A DNA stretch of 64,000 nucleotides from Exobasidium rhododendri. Its lineage: Eukaryota > Basidiomycota > Exobasidiomycetes > Exobasidiales > Exobasidiaceae. Position 1 is the first letter of the stretch. Each line of letters starts with the position of its first letter. A program made the position numbers and the translations under genes. Positions 34,619 through 45,700 of this stretch are shown here, one piece after another. The stretch covers positions 1,364,001-1,428,000 of the forward strand of contig CP110631.1 of the NCBI GenBank assembly GCA_026210745.1, in the 5' to 3' direction. The notes beneath the pieces are model-generated. The model saw only the letters and a program-made list of their open reading frames with translations, was not told the DNA's origin and ran no database searches.

Positions 34619-35480
34619 TTACTTGCCGGCAGGAGCCTCCTTGAAAGAGATGGCTTGCTCTTCACCCATGGCCGAGATGATGGTAACGAGAAGATCCTTG
34701 CCTTCCTCGAATTGGGAGATGATCTGGTCACCGATCTCGGCTTCGGGCACTTTGACATCATCTTTGCTGGTACCGTCACCGCTCATCAAGTTGAGGAAGC
34801 CGTCATCTGGTGGCACGTAAGTAGTCGAGACGGGGTAGTTTACATCTCAGCAATCATGCCTCTTACAGCGAAATCTTCCTCGCTCGTCTGACTCACCAAT
34901 GTTGACGAGCTGGTACTCATTTCGTTGAACGTTGGGGACGTCCATGTTGTGGGTAGAGGGTGAAATATCTTCCAACTTCTTGGTAGTGAAAATGTCAATG
35001 GCGATCATGTGAACCTTGGCGTGACCGTGCTTTCCAGTCTTGGATGTAGACATGTCGACAATCTGTAAAGACGGCACAATAGACGATCAGTGTCGAATCT
35101 CACCGAAGCTTTTACTCTCTTGGAGGGAGTCACTTTGGGCTCAGACACGCTGCATACAGCTTGTATAGGGTCCCTTCCTCTCTCTAATCCACCCCGCCTC
35201 AAGAAGAAATGCCCCTCTCGCCCTGGAACTCCTACTTCATACGGATAGCCAACTCACCTTGCAAGGACGACCCTTGATGACGACGTGACCTCCCTTTCGG
35301 AGACTGGAACATTGTGCAGGGTAGGTGAGAGAGGCACCGGCGTGGGCAGTCTCAAAGTTCAAGTCGTGGGGAACTTCGGAGTCAGACTGAGAAGGTAGGA
35401 GAAGTGGTGTATTTGTATCAGCTTTCTGGCGTGGAGGAGATCCATCTCGCTACGTGAGACTCCTGGCTGTCACCTACCAT
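34619..35480 (-). CDS. TIF51: Translation factor eIF5A (hypusine-containing)
   Basis: Four coding exons: 35480-35478 (only the ATG), 35386-35258, 35062-34897 and 34806-34619, giving 161 residues, the usual size. The N-terminus [20 protein letters not shown] leads to [20 protein letters not shown], then the hypusine loop [14 protein letters not shown] with the modifiable Lys in TGKHG, and the C-terminal OB fold ([20 protein letters not shown]). eIF5A promotes peptide-bond formation at stalled motifs and termination. The lone ATG exon is followed directly by a GTAGGT donor; the intron ends in CTTCTCAG before TCTGACTCC. The Ser-Asp that follows Met in eIF5A supports this model. Three further introns interrupt a short gene, more than in most neighbours. 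Confidence 0.95.
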
Positions 35481-36483
35481 GATTTAAAGGCGTAGGATTG
35501 CAGGTGGGTGATGGAGAGCAGCGCACTTGACAATTTTGTAGTATTCGGAAGAGAATGATCAATGGTCTTCTGAAAAAAAAGGACGAAAGCTAGCCAAATT
35601 CAACAAAATTCAGATACGAGCTCTCTCTGCCTGCCACGCGATTGGGCGTCGATTCTGAATGAATCTCAAAGAGAGGTCGCGAACAAAATGACTTAGGTTA
35701 ATATTATAATTAAAATACATCATCCACTTAGCTGCGGTCTTTTGTATTGAGCACTGAGTGCTATGAAGGAGCGCTGTGTACAGCAAGTATGGACGATCTT
35801 GCATCTAAAAGGAAGGGTCGTAGTGGGCTCAGACATCTCTCATCGGACCATTTTGAAGCAGCAAGAGAGAAAGATGGAGAGAAAGTCGTCGTCAAGTGGA
35901 AGAGGCACTCCTTCCTGCCGGGTTCGAGCGTCGCGTGGCTAGATCTGTACGATGCACCATTTCTGGATTTGAAGGAGTTGGATTTAATTAGAAAGTTTCG
36001 CGGATCTTGCCTTGTCGCTTGAAACCCCCCCCCCCTCTTCAGAAGATGAGGGGGAATCTCTAAAAAGGCAGCCAAGTCACGTCGCTTTTTGCGTTCTTCA
36101 CCCGTGACCACTCCCATCACCACCCACCCACCCGTCCTCGCTCCTCCTCAAGCCACTTCACGTGTGAAAGCGCGCGTGCCAAGGGAAGCCTATTCGACGA
36201 TCATCGACGTCAAGAGACCAACACCAGACGAGAGCAACACTGCTCACCGTGAAAGTGACTAGTGAGTGGCAAAGAAAGGTGTCGATACTGAGACACCGTC
36301 AACGGATACGATCAGCACGACTGCTTTTGCGGGAGAGTCATGCTGTCGAAGTGAGAGTTCATGCTCGCCTGACATACGTTGCTTTTTCTCACAGTCAGCT
36401 TCCCACCTCTCGAAGCGAACCCGAGTCTGTCACGAAGCTTACCCGCTGGCGTTCTTTCTCTGCTACATACATAACATATAAAC
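35481..36483. promoter_or_regulatory. Divergent intergenic region, eIF5A / CBF1-like
   Basis: This is the longest gene-free stretch, about 1 kb. It holds a CACGTG box (36159-36164), a C homopolymer near 36026-36033 and a possible 77-codon ORF (35789-36022, plus strand) without recognisable features. Part of it must be 5' UTR for both genes. I found no tRNA or other structured RNA. Confidence 0.45.
36159..36164. promoter_or_regulatory. CACGTG E-box upstream of the CBF1-like gene
   Basis: The palindrome CACGTG lies 320 bases upstream of a bHLH gene whose basic region carries the His/Glu/Arg residues that read this site. Autoregulation is inferred only. Confidence 0.4.
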
Positions 36484-38013
36484 ATGGCCAACACGCCACC
36501 GCCTCCTCATCCTGCGCCTCTGCCCAACGATGGTAACGCGTCAAACAATCAAGGAGGCATTGATCGCGATGTCAATTCTATCTTGGCGAACTTGAATCAC
36601 GAACAATTAGCCAGCATTGTCGCTGCAGCAGTGAGTTGATTGGCAGCACGTCGTCTTTGTTTTGACCGGGGAGGATGTCATTCGTGTAGTCGTGTCTTGG
36701 TCGCGCCATCAGCATGTCCTGCTTGCTGGTGTGAGGGCAGAAAGCCGAGATTCGGACGCGTTGAGTGCATTCGGAAAGGATATGCATTGACTGACACACG
36801 TGTGGTAGCGACCGTTGGAAGGGTAACGACAGACTGAGACTGACTACGCTCTTCTTTTGCCATTTCCCAGCGAGCCTCCGAAGGGCATTCGAATGGTGAT
36901 AATGGCAGCTTCGGTGGTGTAGATGCTTCAACCATTCTTGCTGCTTTGCCTCCCGGACTAGGGCAAGCAGCTTCTGCCTTGACTTCGTTTGCCTCCTCCT
37001 TCAAGCGCTCTGGCACGATAGATCATGAAGACGGTCAAGAAGGGGTAGAAGGAGAACATCAACACGACCAGAATGATGAAGATGTAAAGAAGGAAGGCGA
37101 AGCTCTGGAAGGACAGTATGAACATCACGATCCAGAAGGAGCCCTAGGTGGACACGATGGAGGAGATGACTATCGCAATACCGCAGCTGCTATTGCTGCA
37201 ATGGAGAGTTTAGCAGCGCAAACATCCTTGGAGCTACAAGATCAAGGTCTGGATCTGCAAGGCAAGTCGAGTGGAAGAAACAAGAAAGACACTGGACCTG
37301 ATGCAGAGAGAGCTCGGAAAGACAATCACAAAGAAGTAGAAAGAAAACGTCGAGAGCAGATTAGCAATGGAATATCTGAACTAGCCGCGATCGTACCTGG
37401 ATGTGATGCAAAGGGTGTTAACAAGACGGCTGTGATCAACGCTGCAGTTCGATACATCCAAGAACTCAAGAACAACGAAGCCAGTAACATTGAAAAGTGG
37501 ACGCTGGAGAAATTGTTGATGGATCAAGCCATGAATGATTTGAATCAACATTTAGAAGCAAATCGTAAGGAAGTGGCACGATTGCGCGCTCAACTGGGTA
37601 TTGAAGGCGAACCGGAAGAGATGAGCTACCACCATGCCGATCATGAGCTAACGGAAGAGAATCAACATGAAGGCGTACTTCAAGGTGATGAAGAGAGTGC
37701 AAACCTCGACCCAGACTTGAAGACGGCTTCACGAGAAGGAGCCGCAGCTAGTGCGCTGTCAGAGGTCGCCGCTGTCGCTGCCGCTGCCGCCGCTGCTGCT
37801 GCCGCCGCCGTTGCTGAAGAGGAGGGAGTCACTGAGGCTAGCACGGCTATGGAAGAACCCACGGTGGAAGCCGACGTGGCAGGTGAAGCTGAAATCGAAG
37901 CAGAAGAGGAAGTCGAAAAGAAGACGGAAGTGAGCACTCGTGGTCGAAGCAGAGGCGCGGAAGCGCAACCCAGGGAAGAGACTGGCCGATCAAAGCGATC
38001 AAGGCACGCTTGA
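36484..38013 (+). CDS. CBF1: bHLH transcription factor, Cbf1/CPF1-like
   Basis: Two exons: 36484-36630 and 36871-38013, with a 240-nt intron, giving 429 residues. The bHLH domain lies at about 198-260. The basic region NHKEVERKRREQISNGISEL has the His-5, Glu-9, Arg-13 pattern of CACGTG binders; helix 2 is KTAVINAAVRYIQELK, followed by a leucine-zipper-like extension (NDLNQHLEANRKEVARLRAQ). Cbf1 in yeasts binds centromeres and sulfur-metabolism or other promoters. The N-terminus is Pro-rich; the C-terminus has an uninterrupted Ala run (about residues 305-315) and acidic repeats ending in an Arg/Ser-rich tail. CACGTG occurs in its own promoter and intron. Another E-box factor of the same group remains possible. 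Confidence 0.75.
36797..36802. promoter_or_regulatory. CACGTG E-box in intron 1 of the CBF1-like gene
   Basis: It sits in the longer palindrome ACACGTGT within the unusually long (240 nt) first intron. It is a candidate intronic operator for the gene's own product; this is inference. Confidence 0.3.
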
Positions 38014-38404
38014 ACCATTCTTTCCACTCTTCCCATGTCCTCATGTTTTCTCCTCTTGTACTGTATGCTGGGGAACTGTACTTTTGCATCTTACTCCTTC
38101 TATCTCTGTACCTCTATCCGTTCTTTTGATAATTGTAATAGCAAGAATAGTCGTGATCGTGTTCGTTTGGCGATGGTCGCGGAATATGGTTGGAAGTGAT
38201 CATCGTGGGCTGGAGAAGTGTAGAAGCCATGTGGCCATGCTGATTCAACATTGGATTTTAATCTTTCGTTTCCCTTTTTTTTTCTCGACTTTTCTTTTCT
38301 GTGTCATTCTTCTCGGCCTCGTTCTCGTTGGCGCCAAAAAAAAAAGGGAAAAAAAAGAAAGCGATCCTTTCCTTCCTAAAGAACTCCTTCATCTCAACAC
38401 AATC
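38014..38404. other. Intergenic region upstream of EF1B-gamma
   Basis: About 390 bases containing the 3' end of the bHLH gene and the promoter of the elongation-factor gene. It has a T run (38275-38283) and an A run (38336-38345), the sort of poly(dA:dT) tract found in strong constitutive fungal promoters. No gene is seen. Confidence 0.45.
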
Positions 38405-40174
38405 ATGTCTAGCATTGGAACGATTTACGGCTACAAAGAGCACGCGAAAGTCAGCAGGGTGAGAACTGCTTATCGTTTTTTGGTCCTCACTTCTCCCTTA
38501 TTTTGCTCACGTTCCTGTCCTTCTTCCTTCTTTGCCTTGCCTCATAGTCTTTGGCAGCTGCTAAGATCAACGGCGTACAATTGGATGTGTTTAAGATGAG
38601 CGCCATGGATGGCGATTGTGCAAAGCCAGAATATAGATCGAAGTTCCCCATGGGAAAGATCCCTGCTTTCGAGGGTTCCGACGGGTTCCAATTGATTGAA
38701 GGACGATCTATTGCACGATACGGTGAGTTCGAGCGATGGAAAGGGAGGAGGAGAGGGGGAAATACACCTTTCATCAAAACGTGAAAGGGAAAAGGAAGGA
38801 GAAGGAAGTGTGGGAAGAAACTTTGTACTGCGGATAGGATGAGATATAGCTTTTACAGTTATCCCTGGCTAAATCACCCATGTCGAAAATTGTCACGCAC
38901 AATGCTCTGATCTGTACAGCAAGGACGGCGGAGGAGGAGGAGGGGATGATGATGATGATGATGAATGCACACAGGCTAGAAGACAGGCACAGTAGTCTAA
39001 ACACCCTTTCTCCTTCTCGTTTACAACAGTTGCCGGTATTTCTGATAATGCCAAGCTTTTGGGCACTGACGCCAAGAGCGCTGCTCTAGTCGATCAATGG
39101 TCTAACTTTGCCGATGAGGAGCTTTTCAACAAGACCGTTAGCATCTGGCTCAACAATGGCGGCCGAAGTCCTTACATCAAGGCAATCGAGACCAAGGGAT
39201 GGGAAGACTTGAACCGAAGCTTCAAGTTCCTTGATACTCACTTGAACAAACAAACATTTGTTGTTGGAGACCGCATCACATTGGCTGATTTGTCTATCGT
39301 CTCTGTGTTGCAAATGTGCTTCATTCGAGTCGCCGGACCGGAGTTCAGGGATCAATACCCTAACGTTGTTCGATACTACAACACCGTCATCAATCAGCCA
39401 TCAGTCCTTGACATTTACAGCGGTGCCGAGCTCGCCACTGCCAACTCCAAATACACACCTCCTGCCAAGGAAGCAAAGGCAAAGGCTGCTCCAGCAGCTG
39501 CTGCTGCCGGCGCTGCTGCTGGTGGAGCAGGCGCCGCTGCCGCAACGAAGAAGGCTGACAAGAAGAAGGATGACGACGAGGAAGAAAGCCTTACGCCCGC
39601 CGAACCTACTGCCAAGCATGCTTGCGCTTCCCTGCCACCTAGTAAATTCATCTTGGACGAAGCAAAGCGTAACTACTCCAACTGGGAAACTCCCGACTTC
39701 GTTAAGTGGTTCTACGAGAACTTTGACCAGGAAGGATACTCAATCTGGCGATTCGACTTCAAGTACAATGAGGTAAGTGTTGCGTTGGCGTTCTTCCGGT
39801 CCGGAGCTTTCAGCAAATTGCTTAAGTCTGCCTTGCTCTCTGATGTCATCACTCTTTAGGAACTTTCTCTCGTCTTCATGAGCTCGAATCAAATTTCCGG
39901 ATTCTTTGAGCGATTGGAAGCTTCAAGAAAGTACATTATGGGCGCTGGAGTTGTGTTTGGTGAAAACAACAACAGCAAGATTGCCGGTGTCGTTGTCTGC
40001 CGAGGAAAAGACTACAAGCCTTGCTTGGGTGTTGCCCCTGATATGGAGAGCTACGCTGTCACGCCCTTGGACCCATTCAACAAGCCAGAGGACAAGAAGT
40101 TCTTTGAAGAGACTCTCGCTTGGGAGGGTGAGGTTGATGGCTTGAAGGCTAATCAAGGTAAATTCCTAAAGTAG
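38405..40174 (+). CDS. TEF4: Translation elongation factor EF1B gamma
   Basis: Four exons: 38405-38458, 38548-38722, 39030-39772 and 39860-40174, giving 428 residues. Domains: GST-like N-terminal fold (1-80, RSKFPMGKIPAFEGSDGFQL), GST C-terminal helices (about 95-215, FVVGDRITLADLSIVSVLQ), an Ala/Lys-rich linker (about 220-255), then the EF1-gamma-specific domain (NWETPDFVKWFYENFDQEGY, WRFDFKYNEELSLVFMSSNQ). It structures the eEF1B exchange complex that reloads eEF1A with GTP. The start is fixed by MSSIGTIYGYKEHAKVSR leading into the first GST strand. The second intron (38723-39029) is long at 307 nt and contains GGA and GAT triplet repeats. Confidence 0.95.
38928..38964. repeat. GGA then GAT triplet microsatellites inside intron 2 of EF1B gamma
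   Basis: About five GGA units are followed by six GAT units, located in non-coding intron sequence, which allows length variation. Confidence 0.85.
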
Positions 40175-40498
40175 GTAGGAGGGTCTCAGATAGTCTGTCT
40201 GTTCCCCCTTTCCCTCTTATACTTTTCAACCTTGATTCATCTCTGTTTGTGAAAACGACGATACGTTCGTTGTTGCTTCTTCCCCCCCAATACTCATTCA
40301 TATACACTACTTCCGATTTCCTGGGAGTGAGTTTGGACGAAATGTCTCGGCGTGCACGTGCTATAATAAGGCTTGTTCGATTTTGGACTTCCTTGAATTG
40401 TGAGAAGTTGTGGAAGTTTTGAGTGTAGTAAATGGGCTTGTGATTACTGGTCGCTGCCTCGATCTGACCGTCTGCCCACAGAAGCCATCCCACAGCCG
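40175..40498. other. Intergenic region upstream of NCS2
   Basis: About 325 bases with a CACGTG site at 40355-40360 and a TATA-like stretch (CTATAATAAG) just downstream of it. A CCCACAG just before the NCS2 start could be an acceptor of a 5' UTR intron. No gene is seen. Confidence 0.4.
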
Positions 40499-42572
40499 AT
40501 GCCCAACATAGCGCCGCTCGATCCAGCGGACAAGCGTGCGCCGCCACCAGTCAAGAAGATCTGTGTCCGATGCAAAAAGGAGAGAAGCGCCATCATTCTT
40601 CAGACAGCAGCATTTTGCCATCAGTGCTTCCAGTTCAACTTCGAAGGGAAGGTAAGATTGGGTTTGGAACAGAGTCGACTATGCACGTATCTACATCGAA
40701 CCGAGCAGGAGCTTCAGCACCAGCAGCAACAAAGCTCTGGTAGTACCACATCCTTGTCGCAGTCGCCGAAACAGGCGCAAGCTCCGCCTTCATCAAGCAA
40801 CCTTCCTATATCTTCTACATATCCTTGTAAGGGTCGGGTGGCAATTGGTTTCAGTGGAGGGGCCTCTAGTCGAACGTTGCTGCACATAGCCAAGTCTCGT
40901 CTCCTGCGGTCGGAGGATGGAAGCAACGGTGTCTCAGGTAAGAGTGGGAAGCTGCAAGAAGTGGAAGCCATCGATGTCATATACGTGGACGACAGTTGCG
41001 TCATAGATGGAGCAGAAGACCGGACGGAAGAGATCAGAGAAATTATCAAGCAGGAAGGTGGAGAAGAACAGGGCATCCATTACTGGCCACTGAGACTATG
41101 TGATGTCTTTGATGATGGAAAAGAAGTGGAATGTAGTGCAGAATATGCAGGTGAGTCTCATGATGCTGTGTGAGGCGTGATTCTCCTAATTCTTACCTCC
41201 TTTGACTTCATTTAAAGCGTCACGATACATGTCGAAGAGGCCGCGTTCCATACTCGATGATAAATCATCGTCACTACAATCTCTATTCAGGATAGTGCAA
41301 CCTAGCGATACGCCCAAGGGCATGCTTTCGAATGCTCGCTCTCGATCAGAGGATCTCTTGTCAATTTTCACTTCGCACCTGCTACGTCGACAAGCGATAC
41401 GATTGGGAGCCAGCTGTCTCATGACGGGTGAGACATCCACTCGAATGGCCGTGAGCATACTGGAATCAGTAGGCAAAGGAAGAGGCCATAAGTTACCAGT
41501 CGAGCAAGGATCGATTCGATGGAATGGACTTTTTATTTTGCGACCTTTGAAGGACGTAGGAGCGAAGGAAGTGACACTCTATTCTCGAGGAAAAGACCTG
41601 ACGTCGTTACCATCCTTGAACATCGTTGCAGCTCAGCTTCTCGCCAGTGGAGGTCATGATGCTAGCAATGGTGACAAAGCTAGTATGGCAAGATTGACCG
41701 AGTCGCTCATCCACCTGTTGGAGAAAAATGTCCCCTCCACTGTCAGTACAGTCAATAAGGTGGGTGACAAGCTTGTCTTCTCCAATGATTCAGCCTCTCA
41801 CGGCTATGACGACGATGGAGGACTCAACGGTAGTGTCGGATGCTCGTCCTTGTCTTTCCATCAAGTCGGTCCCTCGGTTCCTATTCGACTTCGAAAGCGT
41901 CAAGACAGTACTTCGAGTGACATTTCTAGGCTGAATCTCAATGGACTTAGTACGTTTGGCGAAGCGGGCGATCGAAGTCTTCAAGGGTTAGGTTTGGGTA
42001 GACTTGGCAATACCCTGTATGTTGCTGCAAAGAGGATGGCTCTCTACAATGGAGCTCTAGCTTGCCCACTTTGTCAAATGCCAAGTCAAAGAGGCCTACA
42101 TGCGTGGAAGAGGGGTCTAACCATCAGCCTAACACAAGAGGAAAAGACCAGACAAGTCATGGAAGATGAAATCAATCTGACACGATTGCTGTGCTATGCC
42201 TGTACAATGGTTCTCGATACACCCGAAAACATAAAGGAACGCACAACGATGGCTCTACCGTCTTTCGTCTTGGAGGGAAGTTTGCGTAGGCTGAAGGAAG
42301 AAGCAACATTGGATGAGAAAGACATCTCGATGCTCGAGTCGCTGCTTGATACATCGACGAGCAAGCAGGAGATGGTAGAGAAGAAGAAGGGTGACCACGC
42401 ACACGGGCTTGAGCAGAAGCAAGTCCTACACAAGCTTGACAGAGATCAGATGAAGCAGCATCTAAACGGGTTTCTCCTCGATGATGAGCAAGACGGACAG
42501 AACGATACAACAGCAGCAGCAGCAGCAGCACCATCCTCACAGCAGAGAGAGAGGAGACAGACGGACTGGTAG
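40499..42572 (+). CDS. NCS2: Cytoplasmic tRNA 2-thiolation protein 2 (Ncs2/Ctu2)
   Basis: Two exons: 40499-41150 and 41218-42572, with a 67-nt intron, giving 668 residues. The N-terminal Cys pairs (CVRCKKE, FCHQCFQFNF) are the Ctu2 zinc motif. Next come GRVAIGFSGGASSRTLLHIA, the degenerate PP-loop of the family, and EAIDVIYVDD. The C-terminal Cys motif CPLCQMPSQR with CYACTMVLD completes the pattern. Ncs2 works with Ncs6/Ctu1 and the Urm1 sulfur relay to make the 2-thio group of wobble mcm5s2U34 in tRNA-Lys, -Gln and -Glu. The start is the first in-frame ATG near the zinc motif; an upstream non-coding exon is possible. Gln/Ser and polyalanine (AAAAAA) low-complexity regions lengthen the protein. 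Confidence 0.88.
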
Positions 42573-42781
42573 CGGTAGCCCTTCTACCTCCTCCTTTGGC
42601 CTGTATTTGTTGAGTAGAAACCAAATGCTATTTTCGAGGTTACAAAGATGTATACACTGAGACATTGAGAGGCAATAGAGCAGCGAGGGGCAGAAAACGA
42701 TCAATAAGAAGTGGAAGACCGGGAAAGAGGCAAATTGAGTGAAAGCATCGTGAAAAGTAGTCGGGCAGTGAAGCAGGTGGT

Positions 42782-45700
42782 CTAGTAGAAGTCATCATTT
42801 GTGACTCGTAAATGAGACTGATGGTCCCCTCTATCTATTTGACTTCTTGGATCCAGAGTCGCTTTGGAGGGAAAGGTGGGGGAATCCCACGGGAAGAGAG
42901 GGGAAGAAGCGCAAGCCGCTGCTGCAATCCACGCAGAAGGACTCTTTGGATCTTGGAATGGATTGACACAGTCCGCTCTAGAGAGTTCCTGTTTATCCTC
43001 GTCGTAATCGTCCCTGTTGAGCAGCTGTTGAGTGAAGTTTGTGGGAGAACGAAGGGCGGCATGGGCAGCGATCCGTTGCTTCTGAGCTCGAAATTGTGGT
43101 GAATTAAAACAACTTTCCGGGCTACTCATTGATCTTGAGAATGAACTGCCACTCTTTGCTGAGGGACTGTCAGCCATGCCAGGGCGGTACATTGCGTGAA
43201 GAAAGGGATACGAAAAGTGCGAAGCTCCTCCCACCGATTCTAGTGATTCACTCGAGTGAGCACGGTTGATCAATGCTGGTGGAGCAAACAACATATTCGA
43301 CGACGGGAGCTTCCCCCCATCGCCTGCCAATTTCAGATCGCTCCTTGATCGAACTTCATCGTCATCCAAGATGGAGTGAAGGAATTCGTCAGGCAATCTA
43401 CCATCTATTTCCTCCCTTGCTTCTTGCATCATCAATTTCTGTCTGATGGCGTCCTGTTTCATCAGCTCGTTTCTTCGAATGCTCAACCGACTGGTCGCCG
43501 GAAGGTTACCGAGTACTTGGAAGCCCAGTTCATGATTTGGCATCGAATAATTCGATGCAAAGCTTTGAGGGCGAGAACCAGCCGAAGCTCCATCAGACAT
43601 TGACATTGGATGTTGACTTCTTCTTGTACTGCGACCACGACTCAGGAGGGCCTCCGATGCCAGACTTGCCTTTCTTTTGAGTTCGGCCCAGGCCATCGGC
43701 TGATTGAGCCACAGTGACGAGACGGGCGGACCTGGAGCAGCTGTCAAAGAGAACCGTTCGTACTTGTCACCATTCAGACTGTCATCGTCTCCATTGACTC
43801 GAGCTTCCCTACGTTTGTACGCCGCATATAGTCCTCCGAGACTGGCGGCAATAGCTGCTGCACCTAATACTGAGGCAATGACGGCGGTATTTCGTTGCTT
43901 TGGCGTCACACCTGTACTGCTGACAGATGGGCTGGCCACGATAGCGGTGCTCTGAGGTGCAGTCGTAGCAGCTGAAGCAGAAGAATCAGTGTCTGCGTCG
44001 GAGCTCGTGCCAGCATCAGCATCTGAAGTCGACGAGGCGGACGTGATTGACGAAGACGAAGTAGCAGAGGCCGAAGTCGTACTCGAAGTCGAGGCGGTAG
44101 AAGTGGAAGACGGTGATGCGTTCGAAGCCGCGGCGATCTTTCGGTTGTTTACAACTGCGTCAATACTGTCGCTCCATGTCCAGCCATTCGGATTAGCAGT
44201 GTCAAGAAAGACGACCGGCGAAGTAGAGATAGCTGAGGTAGACGTAGAAGCGACCTGTCCGAATCCGACCACCATAAGATCGTCTGCCATCAGGGCGGTA
44301 TGGAATGCACGACTAGGAGCGTCAGAAGCTGACGCCATCTTTGACCAAACCGCGGGTGTGACTGAACAATCTAAGACGTGAACATCCGAGCTTGGCTCAG
44401 CATAATCGTCTGATGCAGTGTAACCGCCGTGTACAATGATCGTTCCATTCTTTGTTCGAGTGGCACTGTGTCCGATCCGACCAAGTGGGATGTCAGTGCC
44501 ATTTGAAGTCGAGTTGGTCGTCTCAAGCAGCGACCAAGTGCTACTGGTCAAGTCCAGGACCCAGAGTAGGTTGAAGGCGGTCAAGTTGCCGTTGACGTCC
44601 ATGCCTCCTAGGAATAAGATGCGATCGCCTTGCGTTCCGTTGGCCGGTAGCAAGACAGTACTGTAGTCGGTGATGGTCATGTTGCCGCTTTTCTGTGAGT
44701 CAAAATCAATTGCGCGAGTGTTCATCTGAGACCCAAGCTTGGAGAAGCGAGCAGCTCGACCAGTTGGCGCATTCGCTCCCATGGTCCAAATGTCCAATTC
44801 AGCGTATGTCGATGTCACATTACCGCACGTCGATTCATCAGATGTTCCTCCGAGCAGCATGAATGATACACCGCCAGCGTTTTCCGCTTCTACGGATTCA
44901 TTCTTTCCAAGTCCCAATTGAACAGGAACTTGCATTGCTCTAGCCCCACGTCTTCGAGGGGGCTTCACTGCCTCCTCGCTCAAAGTAGGAACAGACCATT
45001 TACCATCTCTCCAGCTGTCACCGGCCTTCCACATGAATATTTCGGAGGCATTGGAGGAGCAGTCGGCCGTCGATCCACCCACTATAAAAAGCTTCTCATC
45101 GGTAAATTCATCGTCATGCGTCACTGCTCGAGCAGCATAAGCGTGAGGGACCAAATTCTCAGAAGACAGTTGAGTCCATTCTTGCGTGGCGTTAACACTC
45201 AGATCCCTCGCATAGACATCGTTGGTCACTACGCTAACGTTGTCCTTTGACACAATCTGACCTCCTACAAAGAGAACGATGTTAGACTGAGGCAAGTAGG
45301 TAGCAGTGTGACCCCATCGGGAAGCGGGGATCTGCTCCGTTTCGACTACTGTCACATTCAGAGACTGCTTTGACTGTTTGTGCTTTGCATCGACACTTGC
45401 CGTTGACCCATTGCTTCTACTGAGCTCAGCAGCCAAGCTTCCTGACTTTCGCTCGTCAACCTCAAAGATGGATTGTTGTCGATGAATTGAACGGGACTCC
45501 TTCTCCGACCTTCCAACGAATGGCACGGAGGATTTGGGGACTGCCATGGCATGGACACCTCCAAAGTATGCTGTTCGAGCGATCGACTTATGGTGATTCC
45601 CGATGAGTGGGACGAAAGCTTCTTGAATTGACGCAATGATGAACGGGCAAAGGAAGATAAGGAGAAAGGTGTGGAGGATAGAGAGGCCTCCTCTACTTCG

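Noticed and set aside
35915-35935. GGTTCGA-like box suggestive of a tRNA T-arm
   Set aside because: No matching acceptor stem, D-arm or anticodon arm at the right spacing on either strand.
35789-36022. 77-codon plus-strand ORF between eIF5A and the CBF1-like gene
   Set aside because: It has an ATG and good length for the spacer but no recognisable motif, and an overlapping antisense ORF of similar length exists; not enough to call a gene.
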